The notes: a model not told the origin generated them from the letters alone. Shown: positions 1 to 8,883, numbered from the stretch's first letter. The stretch: 43,924 bases of DNA from Comamonadaceae bacterium (GCA_027483665.1 JAIXUC010000011.1:1-43924), one strand, 5' to 3'. Translations and numbers: made by a program.

Positions 1-1905
1 CGCCGCAGCGGCCCGAAGGGATCGGGCCAATTCCAGCCCATCTCTTGGGAAGAGGCGCTGGATGAGATCGCCCAGCGCTTGGGTGCCATCGCAGCGGTCA
101 ACCCGCAAGCCATCCTGCCGTACAGCTACGCAGGCACCATGGGCTTGGTGCAAGGCGAGGGCATGGCCGCACGCTTCTTTCATGCGCTGGGTGCTTCACT
201 GTTGGAACGCACCATTTGCTCCACCGCTGGTGGCGAAGCCTTCACCCAAACTTTGGGCGGCAAAGTGGGCATGCGCGTGGAGCACTTTGCCAAGAGCCGG
301 CTGATCCTCATCTGGGGCAGCAACTCGATTGGCAGCAACCTGCACTTTTGGCGCTTGGTGCAGCAGGCCAAGCGCGACGGTGCGCGGCTGGTGTGCATCG
401 ACCCGCGCCGCACCGAGACCGCTGAGAAGTGCCACCAGCACATCGCCTTGCTGCCCGGCACCGATGCCGCGCTGGCTTTGGGTTTGATGCACGAACTCAT
501 CACCCACGACTGGCTGGACCACGATTACCTGCAACGCCACACGCTGGGCTGGGAAGGCCTGCGCGAGCGCGCCCTGCAATGGCCGCCAGAACGCGTGGCC
601 GAGGTGTGCGGCATCACGGCAGCCGAAGTGCGCGACCTGGCGCGTGCCTACGGCGAAACCGCCCAGCGTGGCGAGCCGGTGGCCATTCGCGCCAACTACG
701 GTTTGCAGCGTGTGCGCGGTGGCGGCAACGCCATGCGCGCCATTGCTTGCCTGCCCGCGCTGGTCGGCGCTTGGCGGCACGCCGCCGGTGGGGTGTTGCT
801 GAGCAGCTCGGGCTGGTTCCCGGTGCAACGCCAAGCCTTGTACCGGCCGGACTTGCTGGGCAATCGCCGCCCGCGCACGATCAACATGAGCACGATCGGC
901 GCAGACTTGTCGCGGCCTGCCTCGCCCGAGTTTGGGCCGCAGGTGCAAGCGCTGGTGGTCTACAACAGCAACCCCGTGGCCGTGGCCCCGCAGTCGGGCC
1001 AAGTGGTGGAAGGCTTTGCGCGCGAAGACCTGTTCACCGTGGTGCTGGAGCACTTTCAAACCGACACCGCCGACTATGCCGACATCATCTTGCCGGCCAC
1101 CACGCAGCTCGAGCATTGGGACGTACACCTGAGCTACGGCCACACCGACGTGCTGCTGAATCGCCCGGCCATCGCACCCGTGGGTGGCGCGCGCAGCAAC
1201 ACCGATGTGTTTCGCGCGCTGGCCCAGCGCATGGGGTTCACCGACCCCGGCTTCGCCGAAGACGACCTGACGCTGTGCCGCGCCGCCTTTGGCAACGCCG
1301 TTGATTTCGACACCTTGTTGTCGCAGGGATTCGCCAGCCTGAACCTGCCCGAAGCACCATTTGCCAACGGCGGCTTTCCCACGCCCTCTGGCAAGTGCGA
1401 GTTCTACAGCGAGCGCATCGCCGAGATGGGCCGTGCGCAACCTGAGCTGCCCGGACTCGATGGCTGGCCCACGCACGTGCCGAACTACGAAGGCCAACCA
1501 GGCGTTGCTGCGGCCGCCCCATCGCCGCAGCAGCGCTACCCCTTGGCCATGATTTCTCCGCCAGCGCGCAACTTCCTCAACTCCAGCTTCGTCAACGTCA
1601 AAAGCCTGCGCGACATCGAGGGCGAGCCCTTGCTCGAAATGAACGCCCAAGACGCGCAAGCGCGCGGCTTGGCCGATGGCAGCGTCGCTCGCGTGTTCAA
1701 CGACCGCGGCGAGTACCACTGCCGCTTGCGCATCAGCACCCGTGCCCGACCCGGCGTGGTGCACGGCCTGGGCATTTGGTGGCGCAAGCTGGGCCTGAAC
1801 GGCACCAACGTCAACGAGCTGACCAGCCAGCACCTGACCGACTTGGGCCGAGGCCCGGTGTTCTATGACTGCGCGGTGGATGTGCAGCCGCTGCTCACGG
1901 CTTAG
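1..1905 (+). CDS. Molybdopterin-dependent oxidoreductase, large subunit (5' end outside window)
   Basis: The frame is open from base 1, so the true start and any N-terminal Fe-S cluster Cys motif lie upstream. About 634 residues are visible. The first residues read SWEEALDEIA, a signature found just after the Fe4S4 domain of the DMSO-reductase/formate-dehydrogenase superfamily. Further on are a nucleotide-pocket segment with VCIDPRRTETAEK, the asparagine-rich VVYNSNPVAVAP, TADYADIILPATTQLEH, and a C-terminal molybdopterin dinucleotide-binding domain (MISPPARNFLNSSF to GIWWRKLG). The protein is therefore a bis-MGD oxidoreductase. The substrate cannot be told from sequence, and no electron-transfer subunit lies downstream. 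The next gene starts 12 bp later on the same strand but is functionally unrelated. Confidence 0.9.
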   Translation, partial: RRSGPKGSGQFQPISWEEALDEIAQRLGAIAAVNPQAILPYSYAGTMGLVQGEGMAARFFHALGASLLERTICSTAGGEAFTQTLGGKVGMRVEHFAKSRLILIWGSNSIGSNLHFWRLVQQAKRDGARLVCIDPRRTETAEKCHQHIALLPGTDAALALGLMHELITHDWLDHDYLQRHTLGWEGLRERALQWPPERVAEVCGITAAEVRDLARAYGETAQRGEPVAIRANYGLQRVRGGGNAMRAIACLPALVGAWRHAAGGVLLSSSGWFPVQRQALYRPDLLGNRRPRTINMSTIGADLSRPASPEFGPQVQALVVYNSNPVAVAPQSGQVVEGFAREDLFTVVLEHFQTDTADYADIILPATTQLEHWDVHLSYGHTDVLLNRPAIAPVGGARSNTDVFRALAQRMGFTDPGFAEDDLTLCRAAFGNAVDFDTLLSQGFASLNLPEAPFANGGFPTPSGKCEFYSERIAEMGRAQPELPGLDGWPTHVPNYEGQPGVAAAAPSPQQRYPLAMISPPARNFLNSSFVNVKSLRDIEGEPLLEMNAQDAQARGLADGSVARVFNDRGEYHCRLRISTRARPGVVHGLGIWWRKLGLNGTNVNELTSQHLTDLGRGPVFYDCAVDVQPLLTA

Positions 1906-1917
1906 CGGCTGACCACC

Positions 1918-3288
1918 ATGCGCGCCAAGGTGTTCGGGGCATGGCTGATGGCGGCTGGCTGCTTGGCATCGGTCGGTTGCGCTTCTGGCATCCCTGGCGC
2001 ACTAGATTCGCCGTCACAGCCGTCGTCAGAGCCGCCGTCGCAGCCGCGGTCGGAGCGGGCATTGGCTGCTGGCCAGACCGCGCAGGCCGATCCTGCCCAC
2101 CAGACACAGCCGTCCACGCAGTCCACCCAGACGATTGGCCTGGGCTACTACTGGCAAGCCGTGGCTGGCCATTTGGGGCTGATGCGCGCAGCGCGCCCGG
2201 TGCAAGACTGGCTGGCCGACCCCGGCACGCCGCCCGCTTTGGCGCAGCGCCTGGCGCTGTCGCAGCGCATCCGCGACTTCGCATCCGCCAGCCTGGGCTT
2301 GCCCGACAACGCCAGCTACCGCAGCTACGCTGACCTGGGCCGAAGTGCCGCCGTGTGGAACGTGGTGGCAGCACCGGCCGATTCGCTCAAGCTCAAAACC
2401 TGGTGCTTCCCCGTGGCCGGCTGTGTAGGCTACCGTGGCTACTACAGCGAGGACGAGGCCCGTGCATTGGGGGCTGACTTGCGAGCGCAGGGTTGGGATG
2501 TGTCGGTGTACGGTGTGCCGGCCTATTCCACGCTGGGCTGGCTGAACTGGTTGGGCGGCGACCCCTTGCTCAACACCTTCATCTACCAGCCGCCAGCCGA
2601 ATTGGCGCGGCTGGTGTTTCATGAGTTGGCGCACCAGCAGATTTACGTGGCCGACGACACGGCATTCAACGAGTCCTATGCCACCGCTGTCGAGCGCCTG
2701 GGCCTGATGGCCTGGTTGGCAGTACCCGAGAACGCCGCTGCGCGCGCCGAGTACCAGCGCTTCGAGCAGCGCCGCCAAGACTGGCGCGCGCTGCACCGGC
2801 GCACCCGGCTGGCGCTGGCCGCCGTGTACGACCAAGCTGCTGCCAACCCACAGGCCGCTGCGCGCCTGCCCGCCGACAAAGCCGCTGTGCTGCAAGCGCA
2901 CCGCGAGGCGTACCTGCCATTTCGTGAGCGATTGGTGGCTGAGTTGGCAGCCGGGGCCGCGTTGGTTAGTGATGCACGCGTAGCCCGTGAGTCTTACGAA
3001 GCACGCGCTGCTCGCGAGTCCTACGAAGCACGCGCTGCTCGCGAGTCCTACGAAGCACGCGCTGCTCGCGTGCTGGCCTTCTACGACGACGCGGTGGCCC
3101 AGGCCAACAACGCCAGCTTTGGCGTGCAGGGCGCTTACGACCAGTGGGTGCCCGCCTTCGAGGCTTTGTTCCAGCAGTCCTCAGGTGACTGGCAGCGGTT
3201 TCACGGGTCGGTGCGGCAATGGGCTGGCCTGCCCAAGACCGAGCGAGAGCAAGCACTCAAGGCCCTGATGCCTGTGCCTTCTGGCTGA
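1918..3288 (+). CDS. Predicted lipoprotein aminopeptidase (COG4324 / DUF2265 type)
   Basis: This 456-residue protein has a short hydrophobic signal peptide with two Cys residues near positions 15 and 22 (the latter in SVGC), consistent with an exported lipoprotein. The zinc-peptidase motif HELAHQ sits near residue 238, followed by a downstream Glu region with FNESYATAVERLG, the pattern of the predicted aminopeptidase family. A Ser/Gln/Pro-rich linker follows the signal. Residues about 357-383 are three copies of a nine-residue repeat (RESYEARAA) encoded by a 27-bp tandem repeat, in what is probably a helical region. It starts 12 bp after the preceding stop and ends 6 bp before a convergent gene. 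The substrate is unknown. Confidence 0.85.
   Translation: MRAKVFGAWLMAAGCLASVGCASGIPGALDSPSQPSSEPPSQPRSERALAAGQTAQADPAHQTQPSTQSTQTIGLGYYWQAVAGHLGLMRAARPVQDWLADPGTPPALAQRLALSQRIRDFASASLGLPDNASYRSYADLGRSAAVWNVVAAPADSLKLKTWCFPVAGCVGYRGYYSEDEARALGADLRAQGWDVSVYGVPAYSTLGWLNWLGGDPLLNTFIYQPPAELARLVFHELAHQQIYVADDTAFNESYATAVERLGLMAWLAVPENAAARAEYQRFEQRRQDWRALHRRTRLALAAVYDQAAANPQAAARLPADKAAVLQAHREAYLPFRERLVAELAAGAALVSDARVARESYEARAARESYEARAARESYEARAARVLAFYDDAVAQANNASFGVQGAYDQWVPAFEALFQQSSGDWQRFHGSVRQWAGLPKTEREQALKALMPVPSG
2986..3066 (+). repeat. Three tandem copies of a 27-bp unit inside the aminopeptidase gene
   Basis: Units lie at 2986-3012, 3013-3039 and 3040-3066. Each encodes RESYEARAA in frame. Copies two and three are identical; copy one differs at a few third positions (CGT/CGC, TCT/TCC). 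The near identity points to recent slippage or recombination, and copy number could vary between strains without a frameshift. Confidence 0.93.
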
Positions 3289-3294
3289 CAGGCC

Positions 3295-4854
3295 TCAACT
3301 GCTCGCGCCACACCCCACTTCGCCGCGCTTGATCGCCTCGGCGCGCAACTTCACCGCCTGCTTTTGATCGTCACTCATGCGGGCCACGTTCTTCACCTGC
3401 AGGGCCATGCGGGCGTTTTTGGCCAGCAGGTTTTCGTGTCGCATCAGAAAGTCCCAGTACAGCGTGGTGTACGGGCAGGCGCGCTCGCCTTCGCGCTGCG
3501 CCGGGTCATAGCGGCAACTGGCGCAAGGCCCCCCCATGCGCTGGATGTATTTGCCGGTGGCCACATAGGGCTTGCTGGCCATCAGGCCACCGTCGCCGTA
3601 CTGGCTCATGCCCAAGGTGTTGGGCAGTTCCACCCACTCCACGGCATCGACATACACCGACAAGTACCACTCGTGAACGCGCTGTGGCCGAACACCCAAC
3701 ATCAGGGTGTAGAGCCCGGTCACCATCAAGCGTTGAATGTGGTGTGCATAGCCGTGCTGCAAGGTTTGCTGGACGGCGTCGCGTAGGCAGGCCATGTCGG
3801 TGTCGCCTGTCCAGAACCAGGCCGGCAACTCGGCCGTTGCCTCGAGCGCGTTGCGCTCGACGTAGCTGGGCATCTGGGTCCAATAAATGCCACGCACGTA
3901 CTCACGCCATCCCAAAATCTGCCGAATGAAGCCTTCCGCACTTTGCAAGGGTGCCTGGCCTGCGCGCCAGGCGTCTTCTGCGGCATGTACCACCTCTTGT
4001 GCGCTGAGCAGCTTCAGGTTGAGCGCAGCCGACAGGTGCGAGTGGTAGAGCCAAGGCTCACCGGGCCACATGGCGTCTTCGTATCGACCGAACAGCGGCA
4101 AGCGTTCGTCGATGAAGCTGCGCAAAGACTGCAAAGCCTGCCCGCGCGTGACGGGCCAGGCAAAACTCTCCAAGCTGCCCGGGTGCTTCGCAAAGCGCAT
4201 GTTGACCAGTTCGATCACCTCTTGCGTGATGGCGTCTGGCGCAAACCGGGCACGCGGCGGCACGGGGCCGGGGCCTTTTGCGCCGAACGCCTCTCGGTTG
4301 TCAGCGTCAAAGTTCCATTGGCCGCCTGCGGGCTGATCGCCTTCCATCAACACGCCGTGGCGCTGGCGCAGCTCGCGGTAGAAGAACTCCAGCCGCAAAG
4401 ACTTGCGCCCCTTGGCGTGGGCCGCAAACTCGCGCACGGTGCTGAAAAACTGGCGGTCTTCGCAGATCTCCAGCTTCAAGCCGGCTTCTTCCACGACAGC
4501 CTGGAGTTGCTGCCACACCCGCCAATCGCCGGGCGCGGTCATCACCACGCGCTGGGGGCTCAGGCTGGCAAGGCTGGCTTTCAACAGCGTGCCCAGCGTG
4601 GCGGGCTGTGCAGCATCGGCCTTCATGCGCTGGTAGTGCAGCGGTCTGCCAGACTCGCGCAGAGCTTGGGCAAAGTGCCGCATGGCCGACAAGAACAAAG
4701 CCGTGCGCTGCTTGCTGGACCACACGTGGGTCGACTCTTCCTCGGCTTCGGCCATCCACACCGCGTCTTGTGCGGGGTCGAAGCCGTCGAAGGCGCTGGC
4801 CTGCAAGTCCAACTGGTCGCCCAGCACCAGCACCAAATTCCTGACGCGGCTCAA
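3295..4854 (-). CDS. Cryptochrome/photolyase-related flavoprotein, Fe-S class (FeS-BCP/CryPro)
   Basis: The predicted 519-residue protein opens with NLVLVLGDQLD, the N-terminal signature of the deoxyribodipyrimidine photolyase-related family. C-terminal motifs include GWREYVRGIYW and NTLGMSQYGDGG, and Cys residues in CASCRYDP and GERACPYTTLYWDF that match three of the Fe4S4 ligands known in prokaryotic (6-4) photolyases such as Agrobacterium PhrB. The likely role is light-dependent DNA repair or blue-light sensing. An ATG at 4926 lies in frame but would overlap the preceding coq7 gene by 61 bp and add a basic tail. I chose TTG at 4854 because GAAGG lies eight bases upstream and the protein then begins where the family does. 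The start is uncertain; the family call is firm. Confidence 0.88.
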   Translation of the reverse strand: MSRVRNLVLVLGDQLDLQASAFDGFDPAQDAVWMAEAEEESTHVWSSKQRTALFLSAMRHFAQALRESGRPLHYQRMKADAAQPATLGTLLKASLASLSPQRVVMTAPGDWRVWQQLQAVVEEAGLKLEICEDRQFFSTVREFAAHAKGRKSLRLEFFYRELRQRHGVLMEGDQPAGGQWNFDADNREAFGAKGPGPVPPRARFAPDAITQEVIELVNMRFAKHPGSLESFAWPVTRGQALQSLRSFIDERLPLFGRYEDAMWPGEPWLYHSHLSAALNLKLLSAQEVVHAAEDAWRAGQAPLQSAEGFIRQILGWREYVRGIYWTQMPSYVERNALEATAELPAWFWTGDTDMACLRDAVQQTLQHGYAHHIQRLMVTGLYTLMLGVRPQRVHEWYLSVYVDAVEWVELPNTLGMSQYGDGGLMASKPYVATGKYIQRMGGPCASCRYDPAQREGERACPYTTLYWDFLMRHENLLAKNARMALQVKNVARMSDDQKQAVKLRAEAIKRGEVGCGASS

Positions 4855-4865
4855 CCTGCTGGCCT

Positions 4866-5849
4866 TCAAACGTAGCGGCAGACGCGAACGGCTGCGCGTG
4901 AGCCAAAGCCAACCAACCAGCACCAAGCGCGCAAAAGGCCCGTGGGCGCATGCTGGCCCCGACCCCTTGCTGCTTCGTCACGGTGCGCCACTTCATCGCC
5001 TTGGCATTCGATCAGCGTGGCGCGCAAGTTTTTGATCTGCGGTTGGGTCTGAGCAGTGCTGCCCATCGCATTCAGCCGCTGCACCTGCTCTTCGTAATGC
5101 TGATCGACGAAGGTTTCCACCGCTTCGATGGTGGCGTACACCGCCCTCGGGCCGAACAGTGCAGGCAGCGCGCCGGTCAGCCAGCCCGACAAGCGCCACA
5201 GCGGCAGCAGGCGGCTGCGGTCTGCGGGCGCCAGCCAAGCTTCGACGCTCTTCAGGTGCGATTGCTCGGTCGCCATGTGGCGCGTGGCGAAATCGCGCAG
5301 AGCCGGGTCGCGCGCGAAGTGCAGCACACCTTGGTAAATACAAACAGCGCCCGTTTCACCCGCGTGGTCGGTGCGCAAATCAGCCACGATGGGCTTGGGC
5401 AGCGCGACCGCCGTAGTGCCTTGCGGCTGCAAAGGAATGGCCGCTGGCCGCCAAGTCTGGCGCACCCACAGAAACGCGCGGTAGGCCGCTTCCAGCATCC
5501 ACAACACAGGCCGAAAGCTCAGCAATCGCCCCAGCCAAGCCCAGCGTGGCAGTGCTTGCCACAAGGTCGTGAAAGCTTCTGCGCCGCTCACCAACTGGCC
5601 ATCGGCGCGGCGCATGTGCAGCCGCGCCAAGGCCGCTTCACGGTTCAGGTCTGCTCCCAGCTCGTCGGCACTGCAACGCGCCACGTCCACCCAGCGCACT
5701 TGGTCGGCGCCAGGCTGGCGCTGGTACATCGCGATCTCGCGTGAGCACACGGGGCATGCCCCGTCAAAGTAAACCGTAGGGCAGGCCCATTCGGATATGG
5801 GCGCCTGTGCAGGCGTGGTTTGCAGGCCGTTGACTGGTGAAGAAATCAT
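4866..5849 (-). CDS. DUF393 (DCC) domain fused to Coq7-type demethoxyubiquinone hydroxylase
   Basis: This 327-residue fusion has an N-terminal half (about residues 25-135) that is a DCC/DUF393 thiol-disulfide domain with VYFDGACPVCSRE carrying the DxxCxxC signature. The C-terminal half is a Coq7-type di-iron hydroxylase with ligand motifs DHAGETGA, ATEQSHLKS, FVDQHYEEQ and GDEVAHRDEA, giving the expected Glu and ExxH ligands. Coq7 hydroxylates demethoxyubiquinone late in ubiquinone biosynthesis at the inner membrane. The role of the DCC domain is not established; it could supply redox control. The photolyase-like gene begins just after the stop on the same strand, so the two may be cotranscribed. 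The upstream 95 bp separates it from a divergent PHA gene. Confidence 0.9.
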   Translation of the reverse strand: MISSPVNGLQTTPAQAPISEWACPTVYFDGACPVCSREIAMYQRQPGADQVRWVDVARCSADELGADLNREAALARLHMRRADGQLVSGAEAFTTLWQALPRWAWLGRLLSFRPVLWMLEAAYRAFLWVRQTWRPAAIPLQPQGTTAVALPKPIVADLRTDHAGETGAVCIYQGVLHFARDPALRDFATRHMATEQSHLKSVEAWLAPADRSRLLPLWRLSGWLTGALPALFGPRAVYATIEAVETFVDQHYEEQVQRLNAMGSTAQTQPQIKNLRATLIECQGDEVAHRDEAARGRGQHAPTGLLRAWCWLVGFGSRAAVRVCRYV

Positions 5850-5944
5850 CGGCGAATGGTAGGCCGGCGGCTTGCAACAGAGGCCCGCGTGGTGCCGATG
5901 TCCCGCAAGCTGGCTTGCCTATCATCCAAGCCTAGGAGACCGCT

Positions 5945-6286
5945 ATGCCCGATATCCATATTCAACGAGACCATGCCTTGGGCATGCCTAAAGCCCGGGC
6001 CTTGGCCATGGCCTGGGCCGAGCAGGCCGAAGCCGATTTCGGCATGGAGTGCACCTATGCCGAAGGCGACGCCGAAGATGAGGTGAGTTTTTCGCGCTCC
6101 GGTGTCAGCGGCACGCTCATGGTCACGGGAGCGGCCTTTGAGTTGCAAGCCCGCTTGGGCTTCTTGCTGGGCGCTTTCAAAGAGCGCATCGAGGGGGAAA
6201 TCGTGCGCAACCTCGACGGCTTGCTGGCGGATGCAGCGCTTGCCAAGGCCAGCAAGCGCAAGACAACCCGCAAAACAAGCAAATAG
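5945..6286 (+). CDS. Polyhydroxyalkanoic acid system family protein
   Basis: The product has 113 residues. MPDIHIQRDHALGMPKAR and the following helix-strand pattern match the short PHA granule-associated/regulatory family (PF09650 type). A basic C-terminus (KASKRKTTRKTSK) could contact nucleic acid or the granule. GGAG lies nine bases before the ATG, supporting the start. It stands alone between a divergent coq7 fusion and a convergent acyl-CoA-binding protein gene 4 bp away. The molecular role is only inferred from family; the link to PHA metabolism is supported by the phasin at 11065. Confidence 0.82.
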   Translation: MPDIHIQRDHALGMPKARALAMAWAEQAEADFGMECTYAEGDAEDEVSFSRSGVSGTLMVTGAAFELQARLGFLLGAFKERIEGEIVRNLDGLLADAALAKASKRKTTRKTSK

Positions 6287-6290
6287 CCCC

Positions 6291-6545
6291 TTAAGACAGC
6301 GACTCGATCAGGTCCACGTACTGTTGCATGGCCTCGTCGGTGCTGGTTCCTTTGAGGTTGTTCCAGGCGTCCCATTTGGCGCGGCCCACCATGTCGCCAA
6401 AGCCTGGCTTCTTGTCGGCGTTGTCGCCAGCGGTGGCCTGCTTGTAGAGCGCGTAGATCTTCAGCAGGGTGGCGTTGTCGGGGCGCTCGCTCAGATTTTT
6501 CGATTCCGCCACAGCGGCTTCAAACTGCGTCTTCAGGTCGGACAT
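6291..6545 (-). CDS. Acyl-CoA-binding protein (ACBP)
   Basis: The product is a small 84-residue four-helix protein. ALYKQATAGDN, KPGFGDMVGRAKWDAWN and the terminal YVDLIESL are the conserved acyl-CoA-binding surface of ACBP. It buffers long-chain acyl-CoA in the cytoplasm and delivers it to acyltransferases. AGGAG upstream of the ATG supports the start. It is divergent from the WS/DGAT gene with 62 bp between, so the two may share a control region; both use acyl-CoA, which makes a joint role in neutral-lipid synthesis plausible. Confidence 0.95.
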   Translation of the reverse strand: MSDLKTQFEAAVAESKNLSERPDNATLLKIYALYKQATAGDNADKKPGFGDMVGRAKWDAWNNLKGTSTDEAMQQYVDLIESLS

Positions 6546-6607
6546 GCGGGTCTCCTCGGGTTAGTGCGCCTTATCTTAAGCGTCGCATCTGGGCAGAATG
6601 CCCTGCC

Positions 6608-8101
6608 ATGGTCACCCGAATCGCAGCACAAAAACTGGGTCACGCGGTGGCTGGCACGCTGGGCATGACGGGCGAGCGCATGAGCCGCGTGGACACCGCC
6701 TGGCTGCGCATGGACAGCGATGTCAACCTCATGATGATCACGGGCGTTTGGGTGTTGCAGCCGGGCATCGCGCGCGAGCAGTTGCTGGGCCGTGTGCGCG
6801 AGCGCTTGCTGAGTTTTCGGCGCTTCCGCCAGCGTGTGGTCGAAGACGCAGCAGGTGCCACATGGGTGGACGACGCGCAATTCGACATCGACCACCACGT
6901 GCGCTCTGAGCGATTACCCCAGCAGCGCACTCTGGGCGCGCAGCAGGCGCTGCAAGCGCATGTCGCCGAGCTCTGTACGCAGCCCTTGCCACGCGAGCGG
7001 CCGCTGTGGCAGTTTCATCTGGTCGAAGATTTCACCGGGCCCGATGGCCAGCCCGCCAGTGCGCTGATCGTTCGCATCCACCACTGCATTGCAGACGGCA
7101 TGGCGCTGATCGCCGTCACCATGAGCCTGACCGACGGCGGCACTTTGCCGCCTGCGCGGGCACGTCGAGCCAAGCCCGACAACGCCGAAGACTGGATCGC
7201 TGATGCACTCATTCGCCCGTTCACGGGCCTGACCGTGAAAGCACTGGGCGCTGCAGGGCAAGGCGCAGCACAGGCCTTTCAAGCGCTGGCCGACCCCTCC
7301 AAGGGCGTCAACGCATCGGCAGATGTGGCCCGCATGGCCTACCAGGTGGTGAGCGACTTGGCGGCCTTGGCGCTCATGCCAGACGACTCGGCCACGCGGC
7401 TCAAGGGCCGCCCGGGCGGTGCCAAGAAAGTGGCTTGGTGCCAGCCGATTGCGCTGGACGAGGTCAAGGTGGTGGGGCGTGCGCTGGGCGCTTCCATCAA
7501 CGATGTGTTGCTGGCCTGCGTGGCGGGTGCCATCGGTGACTATTTGCGCCGCCAAGGCGACAACCCGCAAGGCCTGGAAATTCGCGCCATGGTGCCCGTG
7601 AACCTGCGGCCACTGGAGAAGGCCTATCAGTTGGGCAACCGCTTTGGTTTGGCGCCTTTGGTGTTGCCGGTTGGTCTGGCCAACCCGGTGGAGCGGGTCT
7701 ACGCGGTGCGCAGGCGCATGACGGCCATGAAGGGCAGCTTGCAACCGCTGTTGGCTTTCAGCTTGCTGGCCGTGGCGGGCTTGCTCATCAAACCCGCGCA
7801 AGACGCGTTGCTGCATTTGTTTTCACGCAAGACCACCGCCGTGATGACCAATGTGCCCGGGCCCAAAGAGAAGATTCGCTTTTGCGGTGCCAGCGTCGAG
7901 CAGATGCTGTTTTGGGTGCCGCAATCTGGCGATGTGGGCCTGGGCGTGTCGATCTTGAGCTATGGCGGCGGCGTGCAGTTTGGCTTGATCGCCGACACCC
8001 GCCTGTGCCCCGAGCCGCAGGCCATCATCGACGGCTTTGCGCCCGAGTTCGAGCGCCTGTCTCTGCTGACACTCATGCTGCCCTGGGGTGAGGGCACCTG
8101 A
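6608..8101 (+). CDS. Wax ester synthase / diacylglycerol O-acyltransferase (WS/DGAT)
   Basis: This 497-residue protein carries the catalytic HHxxxDG motif as HHCIADGMAL near residue 158, preceded by RPLWQFHLVED and followed by SINDVLLACVAGAIGDYL and VMTNVPGPKEKI. These are the order and spacing of the WS/DGAT family (PF03007 plus the DUF1298 C-terminal domain). It acylates fatty alcohols or diacylglycerol from acyl-CoA, giving wax esters or triacylglycerol. The annotated ATG at 6608 gives a 19-residue lead; alternative ATGs at 6665 and 6680 would start closer to MSRVDTAWLRMD, the usual family start, and no strong ribosome-binding site decides it. A fatty acyl-CoA reductase that could supply the alcohol lies at 11876. 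Confidence 0.93.
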   Translation: MVTRIAAQKLGHAVAGTLGMTGERMSRVDTAWLRMDSDVNLMMITGVWVLQPGIAREQLLGRVRERLLSFRRFRQRVVEDAAGATWVDDAQFDIDHHVRSERLPQQRTLGAQQALQAHVAELCTQPLPRERPLWQFHLVEDFTGPDGQPASALIVRIHHCIADGMALIAVTMSLTDGGTLPPARARRAKPDNAEDWIADALIRPFTGLTVKALGAAGQGAAQAFQALADPSKGVNASADVARMAYQVVSDLAALALMPDDSATRLKGRPGGAKKVAWCQPIALDEVKVVGRALGASINDVLLACVAGAIGDYLRRQGDNPQGLEIRAMVPVNLRPLEKAYQLGNRFGLAPLVLPVGLANPVERVYAVRRRMTAMKGSLQPLLAFSLLAVAGLLIKPAQDALLHLFSRKTTAVMTNVPGPKEKIRFCGASVEQMLFWVPQSGDVGLGVSILSYGGGVQFGLIADTRLCPEPQAIIDGFAPEFERLSLLTLMLPWGEGT

Positions 8102-8109
8102 GTGCTGAG

Positions 8110-8883
8110 TTAGTCCGCCAATTCTTCGCGCGCCATCTCCACGTCCAAACGCTCCATGGCGTCCAGCGGCTTGCAGGCTGCGGCGCGTTCGTAGAGCTGG
8201 GTGGCTTCTTTCATCTTGCGCTCGCCGTCCAGCATCACCAGCGCGTTGGCGTACTCGACCATGGCGATGGCTGAACCTGGGTGGAGCTTGAGCGCTTCTT
8301 GGAACAGCTTCAGGCCCACGTCTTTTTTGGCGCCATAGGTCATGCTGCCGATGAGTGAGCCGACCTTGTCGATGACCTCCGCATGGAACGCGCCCAGAGC
8401 GACGCAGGCATCGGCGTGCTGGGGCTGTAGCTTGAGCGTTTTTTCCAGCGCCTCTTTCACCTTGGTGCCCAAACCCTGAGCCAGTGCCTTGGCCACGTTG
8501 ATGCCCTGGCTGTAGCGCCCCAACGCATAGGCCTGCCAATACAGCGCGTTGGCATTGCCGGGCTCTTGCGCGGCCTGTGCTTCAGCGCGCGTGGCTACTT
8601 CCATAAACAAGTCGAGCTTGGTCTTTTCTTTTTTCTCGAGGTAGTTCGCGTAAATGCAGGCAGCCTTGTTAGCCACGGTGATGCCCGCACCCCCCGCCTT
8701 CAGCCCGGCCTCTGCGGCCTTTTGAAACTCTCCGCTGTGAAACAGCGCCCAAGCCTCCAGCACCTTGGCCTCTTTGGGCAGCGGCTCTTGGTCGCCCACA
8801 TGCAGACGCGCCCAGTGTTTGCGCGTCGCGGCTGCGTCGAAAGCGTGCTCCCCGGCGTAGGGAAAAGCGGTCCATTTCGGCAT
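8110..8883 (-). CDS. TPR-repeat protein of unknown function
   Basis: The predicted product has 257 residues. ATG at 8883 follows AGGAG with a good spacing; the same frame stays open upstream to 9624, but that part is low-complexity Ala/Arg-rich sequence antisense-like to no family and overlaps the tetR gene, so it was not included. The protein is helical and Ala/Leu/Lys-rich, with tetratricopeptide-like segments (EALKLHPGSAIAMVEYANAL; ATQLYERAAACKPLDAMER). There is no signal peptide. It lies 20 bp downstream of the TetR gene and is probably in the same transcript. No specific partner can be named. Confidence 0.8.
   Translation of the reverse strand: MPKWTAFPYAGEHAFDAAATRKHWARLHVGDQEPLPKEAKVLEAWALFHSGEFQKAAEAGLKAGGAGITVANKAACIYANYLEKKEKTKLDLFMEVATRAEAQAAQEPGNANALYWQAYALGRYSQGINVAKALAQGLGTKVKEALEKTLKLQPQHADACVALGAFHAEVIDKVGSLIGSMTYGAKKDVGLKLFQEALKLHPGSAIAMVEYANALVMLDGERKMKEATQLYERAAACKPLDAMERLDVEMAREELAD

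Noticed and set aside
196-1833. Long open frame (545 codons) on the minus strand, opposite the molybdopterin oxidoreductase gene.
   Set aside because: It mirrors a gene of clear family; its translation is Gly/Ala/Val/His/Gln-rich with no motif. Such frames are common opposite GC-rich genes.
5920-5925. TATCAT resembling a -10 box upstream of the PHA-system gene.
   Set aside because: No -35 match lies at 16-18 bases, so a single hexamer is too weak to report as a promoter.
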